Part shown: in pieces, positions 9,001-18,181 of the stretch
Layout of the letters: every line of letters begins with the position of its first letter
Numbering within the stretch: position 1 is the first letter of the stretch
Source: CADEEN01 sp963706685
GTDB lineage: Bacteria > Pseudomonadota > Gammaproteobacteria > Burkholderiales > Burkholderiaceae_C
Direction of reading: 5' to 3'
Length of the DNA: 64,000 nt
Assembly (NCBI GenBank): GCA_963706685.1
Contig: CAVPMY010000009.1
Location: 62,001 to 126,000 of the forward strand
Made by a program: the position numbers and the translations under genes
The notes under the pieces: generated by a model
What the model was told of the DNA's origin: nothing
Database searches by the model: none
The model's input: only the letters and a program-made list of their open reading frames with translations

Positions 9001-10341
9001 TTAGGAGCCCTTGTCGTCGAAAGGGTTCCGCGAGCTTTTGAATTGCACGCGCAGCGGCGTGCCGACGAGTTTGAAATGCTCGCGAATGCGACCCTCCAGG
9101 TAGCGCTTGTAGCTGTCGGTGACATGCTCGAGCGAGTTGCCGTGCACGACGACGATCGGCGGATTCTGTCCACCCTGGTGCGCGTAGCGCAATTTGGGCC
9201 GAAAGGTACCGGCACGCTTGGGCTGCTGATGCTGCACGGCGTCCTGTACCAGGCGGGTCAGCACCGGTGTGCTCATCTTGATGGTCGCTGAAGCCTGCGC
9301 CGCGGCGATGGCCTTCCACAACGGCGCCAGACCGGCACGCTTGATCGCCGAGATCGGCAGCACCTCGGCAAAGCGCAGGAACGGCAGACGCTGCGCGATC
9401 TGGCGCTCGACCGTTTGGCGCTGGTAGCTGTCGATCGCATCCCACTTGTTGACCGCCACCACAACGGCGCGGCCGGCGTCGAGGATGTAGCCGGCGATGT
9501 GCGCATCCTGGTCGGCCACGCCTTGCGTGGCATCGAGCAGCAGCACGCAGACATGGGCGTCGGAGATGGCCTGCAGCGTCTTCACCACCGAGAACTTTTC
9601 GATGGCCTCGAAGACCTTGCCCTTGCGGCGCAGGCCGGCCGTATCGATCAGTTCGAAGCGTTGCCCGGCGCGCTCGAAGGGCACCGTGATCGCATCGCGC
9701 GTCGTGCCCGGCAGGTCGAAGGCCACCAGCCGCTCTTCGCCGAGCCAGGTGTTGATGAGCGTGCTCTTGCCGACGTTTGGCCGTCCGGCGACGGCCAAGC
9801 GAATCGGTTTGTCGCCCTGCGCGTCGACCTCGTCGTCGGGTTGTGCCACATCGATGCCTTCGAGCACCACCTCGACCAGGCTGCGAATACCCTGTCCGTG
9901 CGCCGCGGAAACGGGATGCGGCTCGCCGATGCCGAGTTCGTGAAACTCGGCCAGCAGCGGTGAGTCGCTCATGCCTTCGGCCTTGTTGACCACCAGGAAG
10001 ACGCGCTTGTTGACGCTGCGCAGGTAGCGCGCGATGTCGTGGTCCTGACCCGACACGCCGGTGCGCACGTCGGTGACAAAGACCACGGCATCGGCCTCGG
10101 CCACCGCCTGCCTGGTCTGCTTGGCCATTTCGGCGACGACGCCGGACGGTTTCTCGGGCTCGAAACCCCCGGTGTCGATGACGATGAATTCGAGACCACC
10201 CTGCCGGCCTTCGCCGTAGTGGCGGTCACGCGTCAGGCCCGCAAAGTCGGCAACGATGGCGTCGCGACTCTGGGTCAGGCGGTTGAACAGCGTCGACTTG
10301 CCGACGTTGGGCCGGCCCACCAGGGCGATGACCGGCTTCAT
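9001..10341 (-). CDS. der: Ribosome assembly GTPase Der (EngA)
   Basis: Double-GTPase protein of 446 residues needed for 50S subunit maturation. Two G1 loops GRPNVGKST are visible (about residues 8-16 and 186-194). The G4 motifs are NKAE for the first domain and NKWD for the second. The C-terminal KH-like domain (about 355-440) contains the RYAHQGGQNPPIVVVHGN block. It follows bamB after 11 bp and precedes hfq, so it belongs to the same long transcription unit. Confidence 0.97.
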   Translation of the reverse strand: MKPVIALVGRPNVGKSTLFNRLTQSRDAIVADFAGLTRDRHYGEGRQGGLEFIVIDTGGFEPEKPSGVVAEMAKQTRQAVAEADAVVFVTDVRTGVSGQDHDIARYLRSVNKRVFLVVNKAEGMSDSPLLAEFHELGIGEPHPVSAAHGQGIRSLVEVVLEGIDVAQPDDEVDAQGDKPIRLAVAGRPNVGKSTLINTWLGEERLVAFDLPGTTRDAITVPFERAGQRFELIDTAGLRRKGKVFEAIEKFSVVKTLQAISDAHVCVLLLDATQGVADQDAHIAGYILDAGRAVVVAVNKWDAIDSYQRQTVERQIAQRLPFLRFAEVLPISAIKRAGLAPLWKAIAAAQASATIKMSTPVLTRLVQDAVQHQQPKRAGTFRPKLRYAHQGGQNPPIVVVHGNSLEHVTDSYKRYLEGRIREHFKLVGTPLRVQFKSSRNPFDDKGS

Positions 10342-10352
10342 TCGTGGGCTGC

Positions 10353-11498
10353 CTATTCCGGGCGGAACGCGAAGAGGCCGCCCTTTTTTGTCGCCACCAG
10401 CACCGTGCTGCCCAGCGCCACCGGCGCGCCGATTACTTGTGAGCCATCGGTCGGCAAGCGCAGCAGCGTCTTGCCGTTGCTGCGGTCGAGAAAGTGCACC
10501 TGGCCTTCGAAATCACCGGCGATCACAGTGCGACCGACCACCAGCAGACCGGACAGGTTTCGGTGCAACAGTTGCTCCGCCGTCCACGCCAGATCGCCAT
10601 TGTTGGCCCGCCAGGCGGTGATGCGTCCACTGCCGTCGGCGCTGGCCACAAGCTCGGCATCCGCACCGGCGGCTTGCGCGCCGCCGGTGTTCTTCGACCA
10701 CAGCAACGCGCCACTCTGTGCGTTGACACAGCCGACCGCGGACTGGAAGGCGCGTGCGCACACCACATCGCCGGCGCGCGCGGCCGGACCAACGAGGTCG
10801 GCGACACGCTCGACTTCATTGGTGCCGCGGGGGTTGGCCAGCGCCACTTCCCAACGCACGGTGCCGCGCAGCGGATCGACGCCGGCCAGGCGCTGGCCCT
10901 GGCCCACCAGCAGCGTGTCCTTGAACGCGCTGACGACGCCCGGCTGCGACAGCGTCAGCGGCTCGCCGGAGCGCCGCAGGTCCCACAGGTAGCGGCCGTC
11001 CAGCACGTCGTAGGCCTGTACCGCGCGGTCCACGCCCATCACGAACACGCGCTCGCCGGCCACCAGCGGCGCCGTGGCGACCAGGGACCCCAAGCGCGTG
11101 CGCCACTTGACGCTGCCCTTGTCGAGGACCACGAGTTCGTTGTCGCGCGTCACGACCGCAGCGTAGCGGCCATCGCTGCCGACACCCGCGGACAGGCGCG
11201 CACCGGCACTGCCGCGCCACAACTCGCGGCCGTTGTCGGCCGCCAGCGCGACCACCGAACCATCGCCGCCGGCGACGATGAAGGCATCTTCGCCCGCGCC
11301 TTTGGCCACGGCGGGCATCAGCACAAACGGCAGGGCATCGACACGCGCGTTCCAGACCGAGCGCCCGGCAATCTGCGGCGAGATCGACTCCAGCGGCGTC
11401 GGCTTGGGCTTGTCGCTGCTGCAGCCGGCGAGCGCTGCACACAAGCCGACGATGACAACCGCCGCAACCCGCAGCGCCGCCATGCGCCCGGCCGTCAT
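10353..11498 (-). CDS. bamB: Outer membrane assembly lipoprotein BamB
   Basis: Beta-propeller lipoprotein of the BAM complex, which inserts beta-barrel proteins into the outer membrane. The start at 11498 overlaps the stop of the preceding gene by ATGA; MAAL at 11483 is an alternative. The signal peptide ends at lipobox LAGC with the acylated Cys at residue 26. The rest has PQQ/WD-like repeats recognisable by Trp and Gly-Asp patterns (GRELWRGSAG, DGRYLWDLRRSG, GALLWSKNTGG, NGDLAWTAEQ). It has 381 residues, the usual size. The open frame extends upstream through the neighbouring gene, but that part is antisense-like noise. Confidence 0.94.
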   Translation of the reverse strand: MTAGRMAALRVAAVVIVGLCAALAGCSSDKPKPTPLESISPQIAGRSVWNARVDALPFVLMPAVAKGAGEDAFIVAGGDGSVVALAADNGRELWRGSAGARLSAGVGSDGRYAAVVTRDNELVVLDKGSVKWRTRLGSLVATAPLVAGERVFVMGVDRAVQAYDVLDGRYLWDLRRSGEPLTLSQPGVVSAFKDTLLVGQGQRLAGVDPLRGTVRWEVALANPRGTNEVERVADLVGPAARAGDVVCARAFQSAVGCVNAQSGALLWSKNTGGAQAAGADAELVASADGSGRITAWRANNGDLAWTAEQLLHRNLSGLLVVGRTVIAGDFEGQVHFLDRSNGKTLLRLPTDGSQVIGAPVALGSTVLVATKKGGLFAFRPE

Positions 11499-12178
11499 CG
11501 GGCAGCCCCGCTGGCGGCAGCATCGGGCGCGGGTGCCGCGCCGAGCGCGGTCAGCTTGGCATCGACCAGGTTGCGGTATTCGTTCTTCGCGTTCATCGTC
11601 TTGTACGCCGTCTGGTAAGCCGTGACCGCCTCGGCACGCTTGCCCTGCGCGGCCAGCACATCGCCACGCCGGTCGGCGATCAGTGCATCGAATTCGCGCG
11701 GCTTGCCTTGCTGCGCCGCGTCGAGTTGCTTCAAAGCCTCGTCGAACTTCTTCTGGTCGAGCAGCAGGCCCGCCGCGCGCAAGCGCGCAATGCTGCGCAA
11801 TTCGTCCTCGCCGGCGTTGTCGGCCAGCCAGGCCAGCGTGGCCAATGCGGCGTCGGCCTGGCCTTTTTCGGCTTGCACCTTGGCGGCCAGCAGCGCACCC
11901 TGCTGCGCTTGCAGGGTGCGCGCAAAGCGCTCCTTCAAGTCGCCGAAGGCGCGTGCTGTTTTCTCCGCGTCGCCACTGGCAGCGATGCGGTCGAGTTCGT
12001 CGTAGAGCGCAGCGGCCTTGGCGCCCTGCTCGCGCTGCCACCACTGCCAGGCGTTCCAGCCGGCAAAGCCGGCCAGTGCCAGGGTCACGGTCCAGGTGAT
12101 CAGGCTGCCGTACTGATTCCAGAACGATTTGATCTGATCGAGTTGTTCCTGCTCTTGCAGGTCGAGAGGAGTCGCCAT
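11495..12178 (-). CDS. YfgM-like tetratricopeptide membrane protein
   Basis: A 227-residue protein beginning MATPLDLQEQEQLDQIKSFW at 12178. One transmembrane helix (about 24-43) is followed by a periplasmic tetratricopeptide-like region (about 60-210) with repeats such as AALATLAWLADNAGEDELRS. This is the architecture of YfgM, an ancillary subunit of the SecYEG translocon that helps periplasmic chaperones. It lies between hisS and bamB, as in many proteobacteria, and overlaps bamB by ATGA, which suggests coupled synthesis of two envelope factors. Confidence 0.9.
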   Translation of the reverse strand: MATPLDLQEQEQLDQIKSFWNQYGSLITWTVTLALAGFAGWNAWQWWQREQGAKAAALYDELDRIAASGDAEKTARAFGDLKERFARTLQAQQGALLAAKVQAEKGQADAALATLAWLADNAGEDELRSIARLRAAGLLLDQKKFDEALKQLDAAQQGKPREFDALIADRRGDVLAAQGKRAEAVTAYQTAYKTMNAKNEYRNLVDAKLTALGAAPAPDAAASGAAR

Positions 12179-12207
12179 GGAATGGATGCGAAAAAGCGAA
12201 GCGTCGA

Positions 12208-13506
12208 TTATGCGGGCCGCAACTCGCGCGCCCAGGAAGAGGCATCGGCCAATGCACGGTTGAACTGCGCCGCACCCTCCCCGGCACGCAACGGCTTGAC
12301 GGCGACCTGGCCCGCGGCCAGTTCGTCGGCGCCGAAGATCAGCGCGAAGGCGGCGCCGCTGGCATCGGCGCGTTTGAACTGCGACTTCATCGAGCCGTGC
12401 CCTTCCTTGGAAGCGGCATGCATCAAGACCGATACACCGGCGCCGCGCAACGCATCGAGCACGGGCATCACGCGTGGCAGCGCCTGTGCATCGGGCACCA
12501 GCGCATAGGCATCGGGCGCCGATGAAGGCCACTCGATGCCGGCGCCTTCGAGCATCAGCATCAGCCGCTCCAGACCCAGCCCAAAACCGATGCCCGGCGC
12601 CGGCTTGCCACCGAGTGTTTCGATCAACTGGTCGTAACGACCACCACCACAGACCGTGCTTTGCGCGCCGAGCAGATCGCTCTTCCACTCGAACACCGTG
12701 AGGTTGTAGTAGTCCATGCCACGCACCAGGCGCGGGTTGACGGTGTAGGCCAGGCCAGCAGCATCAAGTACAGCTCGCAGCGCGCTGAAGTGGGCGATCG
12801 AGGCCTCGCCGAGAAAGTCCATCAGCTTCGGCGCGCTGTCGACCACCGGCGCCATTGCCGGGTTCTTGGTGTCGAGGATGCGCAGCGGGTTGCTGTGCAG
12901 ACGACGCCGGGCGTCCTCGTCGAGTCGATCGGCGTCGGCCTCGAAGTGCGCGATCAGCGCGGCGCGATGCGCTGCACGCTCGTCAGGCTGGCCCAGGGTT
13001 CCCAGCTCGAGCACGATGTGCCGACCTTCGACGAGGCCCAATTCGCGCCAGAAGGCGCGCAGCATCAGGATGATCTCGGCATCGACATCGGGCCCGGCAT
13101 GGCCGAGCGCTTCGACGTCAAGCTGGTGGAATTGCCGCGTGCGGCCCTTCTGCGGCCGTTCATGGCGGAACATCGGTCCCATCTGCCAGATGCGCAGCGG
13201 CCCGTTGTACAGGGCGTTGTGTTCGACCATCGCGCGCACGATGCCTGCCGTGGCCTCGGGCCGCAGTGTCAGGCGGTCGCCGTTCATCGCGTCCTGCCAG
13301 GAGAACATCTCCTTCTCGACGATGTCGGTGACTTCGCCCAGGCCGCGCACGAACAGCGGCGTGTGCTCGACGATCGGCGTGCGCAGGTTGCGATAACCCC
13401 AGCGCGCGAGCAGGCTGCGCACCTTGTCTTCGACCCACTCCCACTTCGCTGCCTCGTCGGGCAGCAGGTCGTTCATACCTTTGACGGCAGTGATCTTCTC
13501 GGTCAT
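12208..13506 (-). CDS. hisS: Histidyl-tRNA synthetase
   Basis: Class II aminoacyl-tRNA synthetase that charges tRNA-His. I start at ATG 13506 (MTEKITAVKGMNDLLPDE), giving 432 residues, since MNDLLP is the conserved N-terminus of the family. The histidine-specific motifs LVRGMDYYNLTVFEW and GGGRYDQL are present. The C-terminal anticodon-binding domain begins near residue 335. The start overlaps the unshifted-frame stop of ispG by ATGA. Confidence 0.96.
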   Translation of the reverse strand: MTEKITAVKGMNDLLPDEAAKWEWVEDKVRSLLARWGYRNLRTPIVEHTPLFVRGLGEVTDIVEKEMFSWQDAMNGDRLTLRPEATAGIVRAMVEHNALYNGPLRIWQMGPMFRHERPQKGRTRQFHQLDVEALGHAGPDVDAEIILMLRAFWRELGLVEGRHIVLELGTLGQPDERAAHRAALIAHFEADADRLDEDARRRLHSNPLRILDTKNPAMAPVVDSAPKLMDFLGEASIAHFSALRAVLDAAGLAYTVNPRLVRGMDYYNLTVFEWKSDLLGAQSTVCGGGRYDQLIETLGGKPAPGIGFGLGLERLMLMLEGAGIEWPSSAPDAYALVPDAQALPRVMPVLDALRGAGVSVLMHAASKEGHGSMKSQFKRADASGAAFALIFGADELAAGQVAVKPLRAGEGAAQFNRALADASSWARELRPA

Positions 13507-13537
13507 GTGATGTTGCCGCGCGCCGGGTGGCGCGCGT

Positions 13538-14816
13538 TCAGTGCGAAGCAGCAACGGCCTGGCCGAAGCGCTTTTCGATGTAGTTCTCGACAATCTGGTG
13601 GAACTCGGCGGCGATGCCGTCGCCGCGCAGCGTCATCGCTTTCTTGGCCGTCGATGAACACTGGCGCCGCCGGCGCTTCGCCGGTGCCCGGCAGGCTGAT
13701 GCCGATGTCGGCGTGCTTGCTCTCGCCCGGCCCATTGACGATGCAGCCCATCACCGCGACCTTCATGTTCTCGACGCCGGGGTATTTGGCCTTCCACAGC
13801 GGCATCTGCGCGCGCAGGTAGTCGTCGATCTGCTTGGCCAGCACCTGGAAGGTGGTGCTGGTCGTGCGCCCGCAGCCGGGGCAGGCGGTGACGCTGGGGT
13901 TGAAAGAGCGCAGGCCCAGCGACTGCAGCACCTCGAGGGCCACCGCCACCTCCTGCGTGCGCGCCTCACCGGGCTGCGGCGTCAGGCTGACGCGGATCGT
14001 GTCGCCGATGCCCTCCTGCAGCAGCACGCCCAGCGCAGTGGCCGAAGCGACCGTGCCCTTGGTGCCCATGCCGGCTTCGGTCAGGCCGAGGTGCAGCGCG
14101 TAGTCGCAGCGCGCTGCCAGCGCGCGGTAGACGGTGATCAGGTCCTGCACGCCGCTGACCTTGCAGCTGATGATGATCTGATCCGGATTCATGCCCAGCT
14201 CGCGCGCATACGACGCCGAGTCGAGCGCCGACGTGACCAAGGCCTGCACCATGACCTGCTTGGCGTCCCAGGGCTCGGCGCGCCTGGCGTTCTCGTCCAT
14301 CAGGTCGACCAGCAGTTGCTGGTCGAGGCTGCCCCAGTTGACGCCGATGCGCACACATTTGTCGTGCTTGACCGCGGCCTCGATCATCATCGCGAACTGG
14401 CGGTCTTTCTTGTCGCCCTTGCCGACGTTGCCGGGGTTGATGCGGTACTTGGACAGCGAGCGTGCCATCGCCGGATAGTCGGTGAGCAGGCGGTGGCCGT
14501 TGTAGTGAAAGTCGCCGACCAGCGGCACGTCGACGCCCATGCGATCCAACTGTTCGCGGATGTAGGGCACCTGCTCGGCGGCCTCGGGCGTGTTGACCGT
14601 GATGCGCACGATTTCGCTGCCGGCGGTGGCCAGCTCCTTGACCTGGATCGCGGTGCCGATCGCATCGACGGTGTCGGTGTTGGTCATCGACTGCACACGC
14701 ACCGGCGCGTCGCCGCCCACCGTGACCACGCGTTCGCCCCAGACCAGCCTCGCCTGGCGCGAGCGGCGCGGCGCGGGTTGCGCCAGGACCAGTGAACTGA
14801 AGTCGTGGGCCGTCAT
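13538..14816 (-). CDS. ispG: IspG (GcpE) with an apparent +1 frameshift near the 3' end
   Basis: 4-hydroxy-3-methylbut-2-en-1-yl diphosphate synthase (flavodoxin) of the MEP isoprenoid pathway, a [4Fe-4S] enzyme. The cluster ligands are visible in ACPGCGRTTSTTF and VMGCIVNGPGE. The unshifted frame loses similarity after APVFIDGQ and runs on as Arg-rich noise to 13503. One base out of frame, from about 13646-13649, the sequence reads KKAMTLRGDGIAAEFHQIVE and ends normally at 13538. The coding length to that stop is a multiple of three plus one. All catalytic residues precede the shift. I therefore annotate one gene with a one-base insertion, either real or a sequencing error; no classical slippery heptamer is seen. 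Confidence 0.88.
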
Positions 14817-14817
14817 G

Positions 14818-15714
14818 TCAGTTCAATTGCAGCCGAGCGACGTTGCCTTCCGTGTTGGGCTTCAAGTCCACCAAGCGGCCGCGAAACATGATCTGCGTGT
14901 TGGCGGCATTGCCGATCGTCAAGCGCAGCGGCACTTCGCCGTTCAGCCCCAATGATTCGCCCGCCGCCACTTTGCGCGACAGCAACGTTTGGCCGCGCGC
15001 ATCCTGGACTTCGACCCACGACTCGGCAACGGCTTTCAGGCCGAGCAGGGAGGTAGCGGCCGGCGTGCTGGCCGCCGCTGTCGGTGCCGACTCGACTGGC
15101 GGCGCGACCAGGCTGGTCGAGGCGACGTCGACGCCGGCAAGCGGCACGGCGGGAACCATTTCGACCACGCTCGACGCCGCAGTGGCCGGCGGCAGGACCG
15201 AGACCGGGCTCGTCACGGTGCTCGAAGCACCCGGCGCCGACGGCACCAAGCCGCGCAAGCGATCGAGGACATTGCCGGGCAGCAGGGCTAACACGCCGGC
15301 AGCGATCAGAACCAGCAGCGTGCCCCAGACCACCGGTCGACCCAGCCAGCTCCAACCCGCCGGATCATCACGCCCCGGTCGGTCGCGAAACGGCGCATTC
15401 AGTCCATTGCTGACATGCTGTAGCTTCGGCGCCGCGCCTGGAGGTTGCGGCAGGCGATCGAGAATGGGTTGGGCATCGATCTTCAGCGTGCGGCAGATGG
15501 ATTGCGCCAAAGCACGGGTGAAGGTCAGATCGAGCAGTTCCTCGTAGTGGTCGCTCTCCAGCGCCTCGAGCTTGCGCTGCGGCACCTTGATCGACGCGGC
15601 CAGCGCCGCGATGTGCAGCCCGCGCTGCTCACGAGCAGCCTTGAGCATCGCGCCCGCCGTCGCGCCAAGGCTGTCGACACCGATTGGGGCGGCAACGTCG
15701 CCGGGATCACTCAT
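14818..15714 (-). CDS. RodZ-like helix-turn-helix membrane protein
   Basis: A 298-residue protein with an N-terminal Xre/HTH_25-type helix-turn-helix (about 18-85, beginning GAMLKAAREQRGLHIAALAA). One transmembrane helix follows (about 147-167, VVWGTLLVLIAAGVLALLPG), then a Pro/Ala/Ser/Val-rich periplasmic linker. A C-terminal DUF4115 domain (about 220-298) contains ESWVEVQDARGQTLLSR. This is the architecture of RodZ, the MreB-binding cell-shape protein. The start at 15714 overlaps the end of pilW by 8 bp, and ispG starts 1 bp beyond its stop. The pilW-rodZ-ispG-hisS order is conserved in many proteobacteria. Confidence 0.88.
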   Translation of the reverse strand: MSDPGDVAAPIGVDSLGATAGAMLKAAREQRGLHIAALAASIKVPQRKLEALESDHYEELLDLTFTRALAQSICRTLKIDAQPILDRLPQPPGAAPKLQHVSNGLNAPFRDRPGRDDPAGWSWLGRPVVWGTLLVLIAAGVLALLPGNVLDRLRGLVPSAPGASSTVTSPVSVLPPATAASSVVEMVPAVPLAGVDVASTSLVAPPVESAPTAAASTPAATSLLGLKAVAESWVEVQDARGQTLLSRKVAAGESLGLNGEVPLRLTIGNAANTQIMFRGRLVDLKPNTEGNVARLQLN

Positions 15715-16492
15715 CGAAACGCCCCTGCTCGAAGGCCCTTGCTTCGGGCGATTGCGGGAATCGCGCCCGCAACTGGCGGCCAAAGACATCAACCGCGTCA
15801 CGGTTGCCGGCGCGCTTTTCGATGCGCGCCGCCATCCACAGCGTCTGGGCATTGGACAACTGCTCGTTGTCGTTGATGCGGCGGATGTAGAAGCGCGCAC
15901 GCTCGTATTCCGCGCGACGGTAGAGCACATCGGCCAGGTTGAAAGCGGTCGTCGGATTGGTCGGATCAACCTCGTAGGCGCGCAGCAGTTTCTGCTCGGC
16001 CGGCTCCATGCGGCCCGCACGCGCATGGCAGATGCCTTGTGCCATCAGGGAGCGCGCCAGGTCGCGGTACTGCGGCGTCGCGATGGCCTGCTCGAAGAGC
16101 CGGTCGGCGTCGTCGTATTTGCCGCGCTGGCAGAAGAACCAGCCACGGTTGTGCATCGCATCGGCGTCGCGCGGGTTGAGGGCCAGCGCCTGGCCAAAGC
16201 TCTCGTCGGCCAGCCGGTCTTCGCCCATCGCGGCATAGACCAGGCCGCGCATGTTGTAGGCAGCGCCCAGATCGGGCTTGGCCTCGAGGGCCAGGTTGAT
16301 CTCCTCGAGCGCCGTCGAAAACTGGCCGCGGCTGAAGTAGCCGCCGGCCAATTCGAGGCGAACCGCCGCCCGTTTTTCGACATCGCTGGGGTCGGTGCTC
16401 ACGCCCGGTCCTGTCGGACGCTGTACGCCGCCGGTCTGCACGCAGCCGACCGCCAGCAGGGCAACGATGAACAACGCCAGGTGCAGTTTCAT
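15707..16492 (-). CDS. pilW: PilW/PilF type IV pilus stability lipoprotein
   Basis: Tetratricopeptide-repeat lipoprotein needed for assembly of the type IV pilus secretin. From ATG 16492 it has 261 residues. The signal peptide ends at lipobox LAVGC with Cys at residue 17. Successive TPR units follow from about residue 45, for example AAVRLELAGGYFSRGQFSTA and AAYNMRGLVYAAMGEDRLA. It lies between rlmN (4 bp) and the rodZ-like gene (8-bp overlap), the standard context. No other pilus gene is in the window. Confidence 0.9.
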   Translation of the reverse strand: MKLHLALFIVALLAVGCVQTGGVQRPTGPGVSTDPSDVEKRAAVRLELAGGYFSRGQFSTALEEINLALEAKPDLGAAYNMRGLVYAAMGEDRLADESFGQALALNPRDADAMHNRGWFFCQRGKYDDADRLFEQAIATPQYRDLARSLMAQGICHARAGRMEPAEQKLLRAYEVDPTNPTTAFNLADVLYRRAEYERARFYIRRINDNEQLSNAQTLWMAARIEKRAGNRDAVDVFGRQLRARFPQSPEARAFEQGRFDE

Positions 16493-16496
16493 GGCA

Positions 16497-17618
16497 TCAG
16501 GCACGCGGCGCAGCTTGCAGGGCGACCAGGGGAATGCGGCGCCGGCGCTCGTGCACTCGCGTGCGGTCCTGCACTTCGCCGGCCAGCTGGCCGCAGGCCG
16601 CGTCAATATCGTCACCGCGTGTCTTGCGGATCGTCGTCACGATGCCCGCCGCTTGCAGCACCTGCGCAAACTCGATCACGCGCTCGCGCGGCGAACGCAG
16701 CAGACCCGATGCGGGGAAGGGATTGAACGGAATCAAGTTGAACTTGCAGGGCAGCTCGGCGCGGCGCAGAAGCCGCAACAGGCCCTGCGCATGCTCGACG
16801 CTGTCGTTGACACCGTCGAGCATGCAGTACTCGAAGGTGATGAAGTCGCGCGGCGCACGCTCGAGGTAGCGCCTGCCGGCGGCGAGCAATTCGGCGATGG
16901 GGTACTTGCGGTTGATCGGCACCAGCTCATCGCGCAGCGCATCGTCGCTGGCGTGCAGCGACACGGCCAAGGCCACCGGACAATCGTCGCGCAGGCGGTC
17001 GATCATCGGCACCACGCCCGAGGTGCTCACCGTCACGCGGCGGCGCGACAGGCCGTAGCCATGATCGTCGAGCATCACCCGCAGCGCCGGCAGCAGCGCC
17101 GCGTAGTTCTGCAGCGGCTCGCCCATGCCCATCATGACGATGTTGCTGATGGCACGTTCACTGCTGTTTGATCGTTGCCGCAGTGCATGCTCGGCATGCC
17201 ACAGCTGCGCCACGATCTCGCCGCTCGTCAGGTTGCGCGAGAAGCCCTGGTGCCCCGTCGAGCAGAAGCGGCAGCCGACGGCACAACCGGCCTGCGACGA
17301 GATGCACAAGGTGCCACGGTCGACTTCCGGAATGAAGACCGTCTCGATCGCGTTGCCGGCGCCGACATCGAACAGCCACTTCACCGTGCCGTCGGCAGAG
17401 GTGTGCTCGGACACGGCACGCAGCGGCGTGATCGTTGCGGCCGTGGCCAGCTTGTCGCGCAGCGACTTGGCCAAGTCGCTCATCTGCGCGAAGTCGCTGG
17501 CCCCCTTCTGATGGATCCAGCGAAACAGCTGCGTGGCGCGAAATCGCTTCTCGCCCAGGCTTTCGCAGAAGGCCGCCATCCCTTCGAGATCGAAATCGAG
17601 AAGGTTCGCGGCCGGCAT
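16497..17618 (-). CDS. rlmN: 23S rRNA/tRNA adenine-C2 methyltransferase RlmN
   Basis: Radical SAM enzyme that methylates A2503 of 23S rRNA and A37 of some tRNAs. The cluster motif CAVGCRFC places the [4Fe-4S] cysteines at residues 112, 116 and 119. The MMGMGEPLQN block is typical of the family. The methyl-carrying second cysteine lies near the C-terminus in DDIDAACGQLAGEV. Length of 373 is normal. Repeat copy B separates it from ndk upstream. Confidence 0.96.
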   Translation of the reverse strand: MPAANLLDFDLEGMAAFCESLGEKRFRATQLFRWIHQKGASDFAQMSDLAKSLRDKLATAATITPLRAVSEHTSADGTVKWLFDVGAGNAIETVFIPEVDRGTLCISSQAGCAVGCRFCSTGHQGFSRNLTSGEIVAQLWHAEHALRQRSNSSERAISNIVMMGMGEPLQNYAALLPALRVMLDDHGYGLSRRRVTVSTSGVVPMIDRLRDDCPVALAVSLHASDDALRDELVPINRKYPIAELLAAGRRYLERAPRDFITFEYCMLDGVNDSVEHAQGLLRLLRRAELPCKFNLIPFNPFPASGLLRSPRERVIEFAQVLQAAGIVTTIRKTRGDDIDAACGQLAGEVQDRTRVHERRRRIPLVALQAAPRA

Positions 17619-17626
17619 CAGGCAGC

Positions 17627-17690
17627 GCCGGGCCGCCCCAAGCGGCCGGCTCCCCTTGGGGAGTGCGAACGAAGCGAGCCCGAGGTCAGT
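17627..17690. repeat. Palindromic repeat copy B, between ndk and rlmN
   Basis: Starts GCCGGGCCGCCCCAAG, the same left end as copies A, C and E. It continues with the hairpin CTCCCC-TT-GGGGAG (17650-17663) and a tail GAACGAAGCGAGCCCGAGG. The tail resembles copy D rather than A/C/E, so B appears to be a hybrid or second subtype. It fills almost the whole 76-bp gap. Confidence 0.65.
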
Positions 17691-17694
17691 ACGC

Positions 17695-18120
17695 TCATCG
17701 CGAATACACGTTCATGCCGGGAAAGAAGAACGCGATCTCCACGGCGGCGGTCTCGGTCGCGTCCGAGCCGTGCACCGCGTTGGCGTCGATGCTGTCGGCG
17801 AAGTCGGCACGAATGGTGCCCTTGTCGGCCTTCTTCGGATCGGTGGCGCCCATCAGCTCGCGGTTCTTGCCGATCGCGCCAGGGCCTTCGAGCACCTGGA
17901 TCATCACCGGCCCTGAGATCATGAATTTGACCAGGTCATTGAAAAACGGCCGAGCCTTGTGCACCGCGTAAAACGCCTCGGCCTCGCCCTGCGACAGGTG
18001 GGCCATCTTGGCGGCCACAACCTTCAGGCCAGCGCCTTCGAAGCGGGCGTAGATTTGACCAATCACGTTTTTTGCCACTGCATCGGGCTTGATGATGGAC
18101 AGCGTGCGTTCGATCGCCAT
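17695..18120 (-). CDS. ndk: Nucleoside diphosphate kinase
   Basis: Transfers the terminal phosphate from ATP to nucleoside diphosphates through a phosphohistidine. The 141-residue protein has the active-site block NAVHGSDATETA with catalytic His at about residue 117, and the N-terminal ERTLSIIKPDAV signature. A Shine-Dalgarno GGAGAG precedes the ATG by 9 nt. The AT-richer leader (18121-18170) contains TAGAAT as a possible -10 but no convincing -35. It is the first gene of the long minus-strand run that ends with the phosphoribosyltransferase. Confidence 0.97.
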   Translation of the reverse strand: MAIERTLSIIKPDAVAKNVIGQIYARFEGAGLKVVAAKMAHLSQGEAEAFYAVHKARPFFNDLVKFMISGPVMIQVLEGPGAIGKNRELMGATDPKKADKGTIRADFADSIDANAVHGSDATETAAVEIAFFFPGMNVYSR

Positions 18121-18181
18121 GGTGAAAAACTCTCCGAAAAATCAATGACTTGGCAAAGCCTTGGATTCTAGCCGTTGAACT

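Noticed and set aside
10353..12287. A 644-residue fusion upstream of BamB
   Set aside because: The first 260 residues are an off-frame reading of the YfgM-like gene; the BamB signal peptide gives the true start.
13503..13760. Programmed frameshifting in ispG as a firm call
   Set aside because: No classical slippery sequence or downstream stimulatory structure is evident; an error or mutation explains the data equally well.
17627..17690. Dispersed palindromes considered as CRISPR repeats
   Set aside because: The copies are kilobases apart with no regular spacing, spacers or cas genes.
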